From the NCBI RefSeq assembly GCF_020382885.2, contig NC_058496.1, positions 8,796,501 to 8,860,500 on the forward strand: DNA of 64,000 bases. The letters run 5' to 3'. Source of the stretch: Scatophagus argus. Lineage: Eukaryota; Chordata; Actinopteri; Scatophagidae. Position 1 is the stretch's first letter. Every line of letters begins with the position of its first letter. Made by a program: the position numbers and the translations under genes. Of the stretch, positions 21,614 to 35,692 are shown piece after piece. The notes beneath the pieces were generated by a model, which was given only the letters and a program-made list of their open reading frames with translations, was not told where the DNA came from and searched no databases.

Positions 21614-23129
21614 AGAAAGAGAGAAGACAAAGACCTCTCTCATCCTGCAAAGATCACAGGATCACAAGTAAGGACACTTTATTTCACCTTAAGGCTGGTG
21701 TACATCAGACACGCTGACTAAATCTGCACAGGTTCTAATTCCCAAGCAGTAAAACAAATATAATAAAATATAATGCCAGCAACACAAAAAATGATCCAAA
21801 TGGACAGGAAACTACTCCGACATGGCTTTGGGTCTGTTTCGATGTGCTGTGTCTCTTAACATGGCAGATGGATTGATTTCTCCTCTATTTATGTGCTCCA
21901 TTAACACTTTATAAATAAGTGTAACTACATGCAGAAAAAAGGACACGTCAAACCACGCGATGCAACCTGTACCTTTACAGACACCACGTTTTCCTGCTGA
22001 GACGGACCCTGACTCAGTTTGTTCAAAGCTGATAGGAAAATAATCACTGACCGGTGAAGCCCTGAGTGACCAGTGAAAAGCTGACTGTGTATTCTGATAA
22101 GATCGTGTAACACTGTACATGTGAATGTAGTATATTTATATGAGCTGTACTGCCTATTCAGTTATGCTCCCTATGAGGGTTGTAAGTAATATTGCTCCAT
22201 TTTGCTGTGACCTGCCCAGTAGGAACTCATGTATGCAACACAGTGTATCTAAGGTATAAAGATGACTGCTTTTTGTACAATTTACAGTTTTGTACAAGTG
22301 GGCAGAGCAAGCAAAGAATGAAGAAAGACGTTCAGCGTGGATGGAAAAAAACAAAACAGGAAACGCAAACTAACATTCACCTGAGTCAATGAGGGATGGA
22401 AAAGGTGACAAAGCTCTTATCTTAAGCCAGGTCAAAAGTAGTCAACCTGACCATGTTTCAGGCGATCCCCCACATTCTGGTGTGATGCCTTTCTGGAGGG
22501 TTTCAGAGCCTTCAAAAAGAAAAAAGAAAAGAAAAAAAAATTCACACAAACTATGCTGCCAGCTAGTCCTAAAAAAAATAAATAAAAAAATCCCAGATTC
22601 ATCTCACCTCCTTGTGAAAAAGTCTTACATACTTTATAATACATCTGAGAGAGAACACGTAAATGATGAACAGTCACTCAGTATTTCCCTTTTTAAACAC
22701 AGCGCTGTGTTTTTACATTATAAAAGTACTTAAAACTTAAATATATATTGTTGTTCGGAAATCAAACCAAAAGTACCACCTTCCTACAAAGTATTTGGAA
22801 GATTTTCACTTTAAGTATCAAAAGAAGTAGGAGCAGTTTCTGTCATTGAAATATACCACGACAGAAGCCATTTTTGCACTTTCGCTATGAATGTAATGTC
22901 AAAGGCAAGGTTCCCTTTGTGCATCATTCCCAAGAATCAGTGTACAACAGAACAAACGTATGACCATCGTAAACCATCTCATTTATTTTTCAGCGTCAAC
23001 GTGGATCTGCAGAAGACTTGCTGATCTTGCTGAATGGCTATAAGGTAAACTAGTGATGCGTCATTTTTATGGTTGCTGTTAAAAAGGTTCATGTGGTGCA
23101 TTGTCACTTCACCCCTTCTGAGAGCAAGG
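20916..23129 (-). other. MLXIP 3' UTR / downstream region
   Basis: About 2.2 kb downstream of the MLXIP stop without a supportable gene on either strand. It holds an uninterrupted A30 run at 21582-21611 (+ strand) and a second purine-rich stretch near 22519-22540. Long 3' UTRs are usual for MLXIP, so most of it may be transcribed as UTR. Confidence 0.5.
21582..21611 (+). repeat. A30 homopolymer
   Basis: Thirty consecutive A on the + strand (U30 in an MLXIP transcript). No element with a recognisable body precedes it, so it may be the tail of a decayed retro-insert or plain slippage. Confidence 0.9.
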
Positions 23130-26100
23130 CTACGTATTGGTGTGTGTGACGGCTTGGATGGCTTCCTCGGGCAGCAGGGATGGATCACTGAGGATGGATG
23201 TGGTTGTACTCAGCTGGCGTAGGGTACTCAGCACCACTGAAAAACAATTAACCACAATTCAACAACCAGGGATCAATGAAGCATTTCTGATTCTGGTAAT
23301 TCAGCTTTAAAATGCGGCATTTTGAAGCTAACTAACAAGAGCCCTACAGTAAGTGTGTACTTGATTCACGATTTTCCAAGTGGACTGCAAGTTGGTTGCT
23401 CAATACAACCAACTATTTGTAATGACTGGGTTGCAGGCAAGGTTTGGAGTCCAAAGTAATGCATAAGAACCCCGTGAGTCATGCTGAAGGCAATGAATAT
23501 TTCTTACAACTGATGATTTGCCTGCAGAACTTCCTGATAGATATGACTCATTAATTGAATCATCACATTTAAGGAGTTCAGAGGTCTGACGCAGTGCAGG
23601 CCCAGCCTCCTGAAGCTGAACTGTGAGCTGCCCAAAGTGTGACTGAATTGTAGAAATTTTCTGATGTCACCAGTGGGAGATGGAGAAAATAAAACTATTG
23701 GAAAGTGCATGCGTGAGTGATGTCATGTATTATTAAAAAATGAGACACTCTGTTTCCTGCCACGGGTGCTTGATAACAAAACAGTCAGGAAAAAACAACA
23801 CAGATAGTGCCAGATAGGAAGTAGAAAATCTTGAGTAACTGAATCACGCACAGTGACGTGATGAAGAGAAAGTCCCCTAGCGCTTACAAATGATCCACAA
23901 TTACCAATCCTTTCTGTTGTAGCCATGGAGTAGGTGAGCTGCATGCCTCCATGTGGGTGTTTGTGCTATCTATGAGAAACTATCAGTCTATCACTTACTG
24001 GGTCTGAGCATGGGGAGGGAGCAGTAACGGTCGAGCCACTGCATTGTGGTATGATACAGCTCCTCGCTGCTGGTAGTCGACACCATCCCATTGAATGTCT
24101 CAAACAGAGGCTTGATGATGATGCTGAACTGGAACGGATGGTGGTCAAGGATCAGTTATACTTCAGAGTGAGAAAAATGCAATTCTCCATGACCAACTGT
24201 TTGTGCTCCAGACAAAAAGTAGCCTCTGCATTGTTTTGGTGTAATGAATTTACCGCACACGGTATACAGGGCTAAAACATGGAGCTCTAGCCAAGATAAT
24301 TAGTGTCCCTGGCTACTGGATCATGAGTGATTGCTGAATTTGCTCAGTGTGTAGACAAATCTTCCACAGCGGGAAACTGACAGCAGCCACCACACAAATG
24401 CTTGGAAATTCTGCGTCAGACAGAGCATTTTTACTGTCTACAATATTTGGCAGATGGCCAACAAAACAATTCTCCTTCCGAAATACAGAGTGAATAGAGT
24501 AGCGTGGCTTTCCTCAAGAGCAAAGGGAAGATTTTAAAATGGTTTAGCTGTGTAGCCATTACTTCCTATCATGTCTAACCTCACTAGGCATGACAGAGGA
24601 TACGATCATTCTGTTAGGCATCAGTCTCATCTGAATAAGGTGCCTGTCAGACACAACAGCATTCGAGATTAAAGCAAAGATGATTACACCAGACTATGTG
24701 TTGTGTCTAAGCAGCAAACAGTGTAAGTGAACTGAAGGATACGATCCAGAACTTCCAGTTCTGAAGAGTGCGGTTCTTTACATATTCATTGAACTCTTGC
24801 ATGTGGTTGAAGTGATGTCGCCTGATGGGCACTCCTGATGCAGGCAGCTGTTTCTGACACATGCTGTCATCAGACAGGGACAGAAGAAAAAAAAAAAGTT
24901 GTTGTGAGTGAATGAGTTAAGTTTCTGTGCAACTTTTTTTATATCATAAAAGGGTTATGATAAACCCAGTGTTTCAACGTACTTAATGGAGGCGTTGAGC
25001 TCTTCTATCTCCTCTCGCAGTCTCCTGACCTCGTCCTGCATCTGCTGTCTCTCCTGCTGGAGTTTCCCAATGTGCTCCACTGTCTTCTGCAATGTCACTG
25101 CATTACTGATCTAGATTCATAAAGTTAATGAATTTGGCAGGAAGGGAGAAAGAAAATAAAATATTTATAAAAGTATGTGAAGCAAAATACCGTAACACTA
25201 CAAACTAAAAATCATGATGTCCTGAATCCAGATACTCAGACTTACATTTGATTGCGACTTTAGAGTGGGAACCAGGTCACAGAGTGTTTTAAAGCCATTA
25301 TTTATGTTTGATCGTCTCTTTTGCTCGGCAGATATGTGCGTTGTCCTCCGGCTCTGTCAAACAACAGCAGGAGAAGGGGACATTCCTTAAATTGAGGGTA
25401 TGTTTATTCATTTTTCACAATATTTTCGAGGCACGTCCAATCCTACGAAAGACGTATATGTTAATCAGTTAATAATATGCTCATAAAAACATTAGGAGAA
25501 CATTTATGTTAAGAAACAAATGCACAAACCTGATTTTGTTCATTCTTTACCCGAGGTGTCCTGCTGCTGCTGATCAGTGACTGGGGACTAGGGACTTGAT
25601 CTAATCCACATGGTGAGCCTTGTCCTGATCCTGGCTGACTGCGAACTGGAAAGAAAAAAAACCAAACAAACTTAACAATCGGTGCCTTTGGAGTTCTGAT
25701 GTGCTTTCTGGGTAAAGTGAGCACTTACCGACACTGGAGGAGGCTTTCTGATTTTTGCAGCTGGAAGACTCAGGCTTTTCTTTGGGGATAATTGGCTGGG
25801 GAGACTTCTGTGTATGAGACACAACGTGGAATCCAGAAGCCTGAGATTCATGAAAAGAGAACAAACAGACAATAAAAACACCAATAAAATATGACCTTTC
25901 TTTACTCTGTGACTCCACAGCAATAGTAGTTTCATTTTTCAATAATTTCACACATGACAAAATCAACCATGAAATATAAATGTGTAATTTTGAATTAGCA
26001 ACTAAATAATTCCAGGACCCATTGTTGCATGAGAAAAAAAACGACACAGTGAGGATGACACTGACAGAACTGAAAACATACCGCTCCAAGCTGAGGAGGC

Positions 26101-29100
26101 ATGACCACATCTGCTTTCAAAGGTGTTGGTGTAAGGATCACTGTGTTAGCATGACCTGGGAAAGGGCCTGAGAGGGTGAACAACGACAGTAAGGCACCGC
26201 AGTGTGACGTTAGGAGAATATCCACACCATATCATATGTGACAAATTTGTCCTCGGTGAGTTTTTCATTATAAAAGAACATTTTGCAAAAATTTTACAAA
26301 GGTGTTTTATAAAGCGAAAGGCAAAGTCACCCTCATAGTCTTGGGGTTTTGGTGCTGACCACCCCACCTAACAAAAACAACAACCCAACCAAATGTCAGT
26401 ATATCACGTACATTAATAGGTTTTGTTTGGTTCTGTGCTCGCCAAAAAACAAGAAGACATTATCAGTGACACAAGCTTCAGTGACTCTATATGCATACTA
26501 CCAACACGATTAAATAAGAAAGGCAAAAGCGCCATCTTGTGGTAGATCAGTTAAAATGATGCAACCCCACTGCCAGATCAACAGTGATTAATGCACAGTT
26601 TCTCCAAACGCAGAATCATATCTTGATCTCAAGATCCAAAGCAACAGACCTGTGAAGATGAGTTGCGAAGAAGGGAGCGTGTTAGCAAGAGCAATCCTTT
26701 GCACAGGGCGGTTTTTGTTGGCACTGGACGACTGCAAGGGCCGAGGCAGGGCAAAAGTTTGAGAGGGCGGGACAGAAGTGGCAGGCAACGAAGCCAAAGG
26801 TTGGAGCTGAGATGGAGGAGGCGGAGGTAGTGTGGATATGGAGCTATACTCCGTGCCGTGGCTGAAGGTGGTGGCCGCGTCGCTGGGTGTGACAGTAGAG
26901 GAGGCCGTGTGCGTGATCACAGATGGTGGGACAGTTTCACCCAGCGCTGAAGTGTTCTCCAATGGTGAAGGCACCATGGGTGCAGCTGAGGCCATGTCCT
27001 GTCCTGAGAGGCACTGAGCCAGAGGGTCATGGGACAGCGGCTGAGAAACTGTGGAAACTACTGCTTGATCGCTGCGGGCCACCTGCCCAGGAAACAAAGG
27101 CATGTAGTTTTGTACATAGGCAGCATCACTACTGTTGCCATCTGTTCGACTGGTTTCACTGGTCATGGGAGAGGGGATGGGCAGGGGGCCAGGAGGGGAG
27201 ATATGGTTGGTTGTGAGTTGCATGGAAGATATTAACTGGGCCTGGCAAGGGATGACAAAGGAAAAGGGGAATAAATACACTCCTTTCATGTAGTGCAATA
27301 TGACACAAAATAAACACAGTTCTCTGAAAGTTCACATTAGCTGCAAATTATTTCTTTTGTGCTGGCTAAGATCATGACAGCAAAAAGACAGTCTTTCTAC
27401 CTATTCCAAACCTATTGCATGGTTTATCTGTTTGTCAGCAACGGCAGTGACAGACGTGGACTGATTATTCATTGAAATATTAGTGCTGACTGCAACCACT
27501 TTGCACTTAAGAAAAAACTAATTTTCCTAGTCTGTGAAAACCTGAAAACATGCCCTTACATACACTAATGTGCTGACAAAATAAGTTCTTGGCTAACTCT
27601 TAGAAACTGTTACTGTTGAATTTTTGTACCTAAATGACAGACAAGGATCTACAGTAAAGCTGCATTTATGGAATCAACTAAAACATTCATGCACCAAAAC
27701 ATGGCTAAATAAATGAATGCTGCAGAATGACAACATGAACATCTTTAGCCATATTTTGAGTATTTGATTCTCAAAAGAATATAAATTTAATGTTAAGCAG
27801 TTTGAGCAGCAAGTCATGTATGAAAAGTGCTAAAGTTTAGTAATATTATTATGTTACATAGATTTTTGTGTAACTACATTAAAAGAGAAATAAGGTACAA
27901 GACGTGGTGAAAATTTCTGTTAACTGACTAAAAACACTAAATGTCGTAAATCTAGAAAAAAATTTTTTAACACAGTCCTTGCTGTCATCATGGTGGTGTG
28001 TGTTAGGGACTGTGCTTTGCTTCGGTGTTTACCTGTGACTGAGAGCTGCTGCTGGGTAGAGGGGTGACAGATGGTGCAGTAGGGGAAACAGAGGGGAAGG
28101 TGGACTGACGGAGGCTGTGAAATAAGTCTGGAACAAGAGTCTCTATGTTAGCTAGAGGTTAGTAAAACCACACTACTTTTTGTGTTAAGCTAAGCCAACT
28201 GCTGTAGCAGAGTTACAAGAACATGTGCACTTGATTACTGTAAAGTGTTCAAAATTAGTGTGTGTGCACGGTGCTATGGTGGCTATTGGTGGTGCTTTAC
28301 GGCTACCTTGCAGCGGATCAAAAGAGTCCATGAAGTCCAGGTTGGGTTGTAAGGGGATGAGTCCTGGTTGGATCATGTCTGCATTTCCTGCATGAGCTGA
28401 GGAAGATAATGAGGCAGAGGCAGAGGCAGGGGGAGACATCGAGCATTTTGACGGATGCATTAGTATACTGTAGCAGCATATTCAGATGTTATAAATAACA
28501 GAAGTTTGTTAACAAATTTGAATGTGAAGAAACACAATGAACCAAAGCCAAAAGTAGGCATTTAGCCAAAACTCTATTATTAAAGGAAGTACTGAGTGAG
28601 TAGGAAGATACTAGAAATCTAATTAGGATGTTTCTACTGATTTTATAAAACACACAGCTGATGATTTTCTCACCAATCTCCCTTGGATTTGGCAGGACTA
28701 TGGGCTGATGTGAGGCCAACGTGGAGAACAACGTGTCTGAAAACTCAGACATCAAAACATCCATGTCAAAGAGGGGGTCCATCTCCATAGGAGCAGGTGT
28801 TTCACTATGCTTACGAGGGAAACGACGTGCTGCAGTCTCTTCATCCTGATAAAGGGAAACACGGAGCATGTCTGGAGAGAGTTCCCCAAACAGCGATAAC
28901 TGCTCCTCTGGGCCCTTTGAATATTAGAAAATGTAACCACCAAGCAAGTTAATGACACACAAGCATGCCAGTGTTAAGTACAGCCAACATGGGATGATTT
29001 CTCTCCACACTTCAGGCACTATTATTAAAAAAAAAAAAGTCACCTTCATTACAAGCTAGACAGGTGTAAGCACAAAGTATTCATGGATGCAAAGTGAAAA

Positions 29101-32100
29101 GTACATGAACAATAACGTGAGGTGTGACTGGGTTAGCGTGAATTAATTTCATCAATATCAACATCTGGGTGAACAGATGCTAAAAGTAATGCTCATGCTG
29201 TGCTTCGGTAAGTTGGGCATAATGCAATGCTGCATACCTTAAGCAAGCTTGAGAGGTCCTCATCCTTGTGCTTCTGTAACTGTAAACACATTATTGAGTG
29301 CCACATTAGATGAACATCAATGTTTTAAGATCAATCAAACAGGATATGCATAAAACATGGCCAGTATCAGCCTGACAAAAACTGAAATATTTGTAAAAGA
29401 AATGAACAATGTAGTACCCGTTTCTTAAAGTACGTTCTCCACTTGTGGTATTCTCTTATGACAATTTCAATTCTTCTTTTCCAGCATTTCCCCTCTGTGG
29501 CAGCAGCCTGCAAAAGAAAGAGGGAGATGGGAAATAAACCCAAGTCCACGACAAACACACAACACAAAGAGAGGAAGTGCCAAGGGAAACATAAAACTAA
29601 AGTAATTGTTTAGACGACTGAACATAAAATGATTCAAAGTAGAAATTCCCTGACATTATGTGCAGTTTGTACATCACATAATTATTTTATTTTTCTATCC
29701 TTACCTCAGCAGGACGATGGATGTCCATATCTATAGTAGAGTCCAGGGGAGTCACAAAGTGACAAACAGGATTATCTCTTCTCTCCACATCTGAGGGTAG
29801 AAAAACAACCTCAACGTCACCCTCGGTTGTAATATACAGGTTTTTTTTGTTGTTTTGTTTTAGACCTGTGAATTACATTTACAGTGTAATTAAAGGCCAC
29901 ATTACTTAAAGTTATGAAGATCACAAAAGCAGTGAAATTGAAATTTCACTTTTTGTAAAACATCTGCACTTTCTGGTTCACAAACTTCCTCACCATACAG
30001 TCTTTGTTGCTCATTGCATCACTACACACAACATAAGAGAATGCTGGTTATTACAGACGAACTCTGTAACGTAAAACAGAGCACCTTGCATCAATGTCCA
30101 ACATTTGCTTTTCCACTGACACCTCCAAATACTTTCCTACTACTTGTCTGCATCATGTATGCAGACTGCAGCTTCACCTGGGGATGGACAATCTGACAAT
30201 TTTAGATCAAGATAATGAAGACATCCACCATCTACCTATCAAGTGAACCGTACAGATGTTATATTGTTTTGTTTTTTTCTTTTAAATAGTGAAAATGGAT
30301 GAATTCATGGGCTATTTTAATTCTGGCTATAGTCTACGGGGTATTTCAAAATTGATTAATAAAGATCGTAATTACAGTTAAATAGATTGTGATATCATTT
30401 TTTCATAGTTCAGCTCACAGTCCACGAAAAGCCTGACTCAGATTGCATTTATTTTTAAGACATAAGTGGGAGTTGCTATAGTCACTATCACAAAACTGCT
30501 CATGGCATTATGTCAACCACCTGTTACTGGAAGTTTCCAAGACTCTGCCAATATTTATCTGGAAATAATAAAAATCACAATGCAGCTCCACGTTAAGAAT
30601 AGGTTGTAATAAACCTGCGTAAGCAATCAGGTTTACGATGGAGTCTCCCTACCATTTCTGACAACAGATTGAAGCCACTTTAAATCCAAACACTAAACAA
30701 TCCAGTGCACACTCTCTGGATATCAAATCAAAGTGTGTGGAACGCTTACACTGCATATACCAGGCTCTCCATATGGCATTGTTGAGGCGGATCTTGTCTC
30801 TCCAAAGCAGTTTTAGCCCCTTGAAGTTCTTCCATTTGGGAGATACCAACTTACCGCTGAAAAGACAAGAAAATTAACAGTGAGGAAGTTCTCAAGTGAT
30901 GAGAGACAAACAAGACATTCTAGGTAACAAATGTGATAGCTCAACTTTTTAGGAGCCCAGTATCTCAAGTCTAATTTAAACCCTTAAGGATCACAGTGCT
31001 CCAATTTTTTATCAGCAGAAGAAGATCATCAAAAGACCGACAATAACACAACCCCTTAACTTGGATTTGTGAAGTTGTTTTTATTATGGTTATTAACTTA
31101 TATAAGTTGAAATCAACATGAACTTGTGGTTTGTTTCTGTCATAATCTTTTAACATTCACCTCACAGACCTGATTGGACATTAATATTGAAGCTTGACAA
31201 TGACCCCAAGCCTTAATACCTGGGAGTGATGCTTGCTCGCTGGAACGCTGAGCCAGCATCCATCACTCATTAAAAAGGTAAGAGAGCACCGTCTGGCGAG
31301 TGGAGTTACATGTCTGAAGAGTGAGCGTAAGGCTGACAGACTGGTCTGAATCAGGCTCCTAGTGCCGATGCAGGCTCTGGAAACGCTGATCTATTTTACA
31401 AATGACAGAAAGGGCGATGTGTCCCGTGCCACAGGAACAGAACAAGGTTTAACTCTACCCTGAGAGTCAAAGTTCCCAATAATTGGGAAAAAAATGTACA
31501 GGTCAACTTGACAAAACACAGACACTGTACTGAAAACACTCCAAGAAATAAAGCAAGCCAGACAAGCAAGCAGGAATCCATCAAGGTCAAGCTTAAGCTC
31601 AAATGATCACTGCAACTGTGATATGGATACGTGGAGTCAAATAAACTGCGAGGAAACAACACACACACGCTACCAAATGTAAAACAAGTTGACATTTGAG
31701 GAATTCAGTAGTGTGCACTGCTTTGACTGCACTATGAGGAGCAGGTAATACTAAACAGCAGAGTTGCCCCATAATTGACTGAAACTTAGCAGCAACAAAC
31801 GGCTGTGGTATAAAGTTTAAGATCAGAGTACTGCAGACAAGATAGTATGACAACCAAGAAAAAAGGGACCACTTCATTTGAAGGTGTGGCATGTCATGTG
31901 CCATGTCATCTTATGCCCAGCCTTTCATTTAAAAAAATAAATAAAAGTGTGACTTATAATGTTACAGAAGAATATTCAGTAGAAAATATTTCAAATCTGC
32001 TTTGATAGACTGAATGTTTCTTCCAAACCAAAAAGGGTCAGCTCCCAGTGTCCCCTCTTTCCTGTTCTGTCTTTTTTACTGTCAGTCCTTCCTGTTTGTG

Positions 32101-34700
32101 TGCTTAGTTTCCATATGAATTTTGTATGAGTCCTTGGGAGTAGAAGAAGCTGTTAGATTGGTAGTTCAGCTTGGTGGTAAAAGAGCTTTGTAGGTACCCC
32201 AGTGTTCTTGTGTTTGTTCTTGTTTATGAACATACCATTCTCATGTTCACAAATACTCATCACTTCTCTTCAGATGAATGACAACAGCAGAACAGTAACT
32301 GGTAGTACTGCTTTCCTGGTCTATAAATAGTCCTCCTAATGAATCCAAGTTGGTTCCATTTGCAAAGTCAGAGGGAATCCTCTGAGCAGCTGGCTTTGCA
32401 CCACAGCTAAAGAAACACCACAGCTGTGAACAGAAAAGCTTGGGTAATGTGAGCCCTACCTCTAAATATGCTGTATTTAAACCCGACTATTATTTGCACA
32501 TTTTAGTTTGTATTTAAAAAAAATACAATACATTCACCTTGTCCGAGATATATGAACTTATCAACACTCACAGCCTTGATGTTTGTCTTTGTTTGCCTTT
32601 TCAGGACACTGAGCTGCATTATGAATCACGGCTTTTACATTTTAAGGGTATTTTATAGCCTGGAGAATAAAGTCCAGCATGGAAAACATTTATGACATAA
32701 ATAGGAAAGTGGTGGCACAGCAGTAGGTGGTGACATTATGGTGAACTGTCAATTTTAGGCCACATTTAAAGCTGAAATGTCTCAGTCTAGGAATATACAG
32801 TACGTCAAGAGCAATTCTGATTTTAGTTTAATAATTTTACTAAATTATTAAGTAAAAACATTTTTTTGCTTGTTTCTCTCAGTTTTACACAATTACAGAC
32901 AAAGATAGACAAAGATAAACAATTGAGGACACTGATTTGCCCTGTGGCAACTCATTTTATAGACTAAAGGATAAGCCCCAAATTAAATTGACAGATATTT
33001 AAAACAATACTTTCCAGAGGACCCAGTAGATAATAATTAATAATTTGATAATTGTGCATCAGTCAGTGTCAAAACAAAGTTAGATTTTGATTAATTGTTT
33101 AGTCTATGAAAGGTCAAAAAATGTGTTAAATTCTTTTCACGATTTCCCAAAGTGACATCTCAATCAAACTGCTTCTTTTGTCCAGCCAGCAGTCTAAAAC
33201 CCAAAGATCCTTCATTTACTGCCATAAAATACAAAGAAAAGCAGCAAATCCTTGGAAAACAGCAAATGTTTGACGGAGAGATATGTCAGCACATATCTGT
33301 TTTCAGCATTTGCCTTCGCCCAGTGGTGGAGCCGGCTGATACCCAGTAAGATAAGAACTAATTCACGCAGCACCGGCCCTCACTGAATTGTCTCTTCCCC
33401 CAGTAGGCACACATATTACAACAATTTGGCATCGACTGTCTTGTTCGGCGGCGATGAAAGAGGCAGGAATCAAAACCATCAATTATCACCATGAATGATT
33501 GAACCTGCTGCACAACCTGACTCACAGGAATTCAGAAAGAACCTTACGCAATATATACCACTATTATCCTTATTGGCAAACAACTGTATGTCTATGGGGG
33601 CGTGCCAGCCCGTGTTCCCGTTCAGCGCTATCAAAACAAACAAAAATATTTCTTCTGTAATGAAAGTGGTGTCAAATCTGTCTGATACAATTGAATCTTG
33701 TCCATGTCAGGTTTAGCAAGACCTAAAAGATAAGTGCTTGTTCCTGGTTTGCCTGTTTAAATGGTTCCACCCTAAGTTAAAGCAATGGTCTGTCTTTCAA
33801 GAGTGCAATGAGGGTTTGAGAACTCATTAGGCGCCATCTTTTGAGCTCACAATGTTTCAATAGAGTCCCAAACTAAACCAGTGATAGTCAGTTCACTCAA
33901 GCACTGTAGTGGAATACAAAGTGTTAGCATTTCCAGCAGACATTTCCCCTCTTAACTTATCGGATGGTTTCATTCAAATAACTGTGTGACATCCAAAGTA
34001 ATAATAGCAATGATCTGATAATATCATACATAAGATTTATATTATCCTCACATATAAAGCTAGTCACAGGGGCTCTCATTTCTGCACACAATTTGCATTT
34101 TGCTGATAATATTTCCGTACTTTTACTTCAATAAAATTTTGAACGTAGGACTTTTTCTTGTTTTGGAGTATTTTTACTCTGTGGAACTGCTACTTCTATT
34201 AAAGTAACGGGTCTTGGTATGTCTGTCGCACTGAAGTGACTCTGGTCAAGCAGGAAGTTACATGAAGAGAGGACTCGTGACTGCAATTTCACACCAGTGA
34301 AAAATACTGCAGAGAGCTAAAGGGAAAATAAACGTTCCCACGTGAATACAGGGGTGGTGAGATGTACCACAGCTTACCTATAGGCTAGAGTCATGCACTC
34401 AAAGAGTTTGGTCAGCGAAGCGTCTATGGAGAAGTGCGACATGCTCGCCTTGCCAAAACGATACGTCTGACAGGTCTGTTTGTTGACAGTATCGAAGTCA
34501 TATCCTTTCTTTGGGGGGTGCTCGCTGTGGGGCGATGACACCATGAAGTGTCCGCTGTGGATGATCTGAGACTCCAGACCGTCCGATCTCCTCAGCCCCA
34601 GGGTGGTCTCCTCAGCGTCCGAGTCGTCCTCCTGTTCTTGCTTTATGATCGACGGCGGGCGACGGTATTCCTGCCTGAAAGACATCTCTCTAGTAGCCAT
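23130..34700 (-). CDS. mlxip: MLXIP (MondoA), bHLH-Zip glucose-sensing transcription factor
   Basis: Complete gene, about 880 residues (human 919). Exons in order: 34378-34700, 30750-30856, 29705-29790, 29418-29507, 29238-29279, 28863-28914, 28674-28845, about 28307-28470, 28033-28127, 26650-27241, 26331-26354, 26082-26167, 25729-25840, 25530-25645, 25246-25353, 24983-25110, 24743-24863, 23999-24128, 23130-23235. N-terminal Mondo conserved regions: IIHSGHFMVSSPHSEHPPKK, then SPKWKNFKGLKLLWRDKIRL and IREYHKWRTYFKKR, which give glucose-6-phosphate sensing, 14-3-3 binding and nuclear export. A Pro/Ser-rich activation region follows. bHLH-Zip: HISAEQKRRSNINNGFKTLC and LQKTVEHIGKLQQERQQMQD. The C-terminal part (NWKFWIFSIIIKPLFETFNG) is the Mondo dimerisation/cytoplasmic-localisation domain. 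MondoA pairs with MLX and drives TXNIP and related genes. The eighth exon's 5' edge is uncertain. Confidence 0.95.
30857..34377. other. MLXIP intron 1
   Basis: 3.5 kb, AT-rich. Read on both strands without finding a spliced or intact coding unit or a named mobile element. First-intron position makes it a likely place for enhancers, but nothing specific is visible. Confidence 0.6.
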
Positions 34701-35692
34701 ATCGGGAGCACAGCAGACAAATGGCTAACGTTAGCTAGCAAGCTAGGACAATAAAACTCCCTTTCATTAAGCTTGCCAACAGCGCTGGAAAAACGCGGCT
34801 GAGGTTGTTGGTTAAAGTTTGTCAACTTCGCGCCGTACAGCCCAAGTCCTCGGCTGACGCATTTTTAAAGGTCGCTGTTGGTAGTTAATGGCCCAAGTTG
34901 ACTTGTTGTTGTCTTGTTAGATAGTTGACGTAAGTAAGAGTAGCTGGGAGCAGCTGACAAAATCAGCTTGCAGACTCCTCAGTCCGGAGCAGGAAGTGCT
35001 TGTGTTAAATCCTTCCTGATTGGCCGGAGTCAGAACCCCACCCACTAAAGGACTCAAATTAACCCGAGGCGACAGTGCGCACACTGTTCCGCTTTTACGA
35101 GCAATTAATGAGAACTGGTTAGTAAGTGTAAATATTTAACAGTGATATTCTGTATCTTAATTCATTCATTCAGAAATATAAAATGACTGGAGTCTCACAT
35201 ATCACAAGTGAAAGGGGTCCTGATATTTTAAGCCTTTCTCTTTCTCCTTCCAATATTCAACTATTTCCGTTAAAAAGTTAATAAGGAAAGAAGCAAATAG
35301 ATGCAACTGATGTTGTCTATATTTTTTCATGAAGCAACGAGATAGTATAACAGTGGGAGATGTATTTCAGTCCATTACTTAATCAATATTACAGAATAAT
35401 CACTTTTATTAGTTTTAAGTCAAGGATCTGCATTCAACATTTTACTTAAAAGAAAAGAAGTAACACCAAAATATACTTTAAATGACAAAAGGACCGTATA
35501 TGACAAGCTGAACATGTGGGTCTCACTTAATATTGCAATTTACACATCATATTTTAAACTGAAACACCTCAAAATTCCAGCATATCTCTTTGGGTATGTT
35601 ATTGAAAAGAAACCTTAAAAAGAACAGCAGAGAGTCTGAGGCTCTTCATGAACACTACTGCTCCTATACCAGCAGACAGCTGATTGGTTTCA
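34701..35692. other. MLXIP promoter side and spacer to CFAP251
   Basis: The first 350 bases upstream of the MLXIP ATG are more GC-rich (34780-35090) and fit a housekeeping promoter; no TATA box is evident. The rest is AT-rich and should contain the CFAP251 3' UTR, since both genes run right to left. No extra gene seen. Confidence 0.55.

Noticed and set aside
26588-27298. 236-codon minus-strand frame as an independent gene
   Set aside because: It is the large Pro/Ser-rich MLXIP exon (26650-27241) with intron read-through on both sides.
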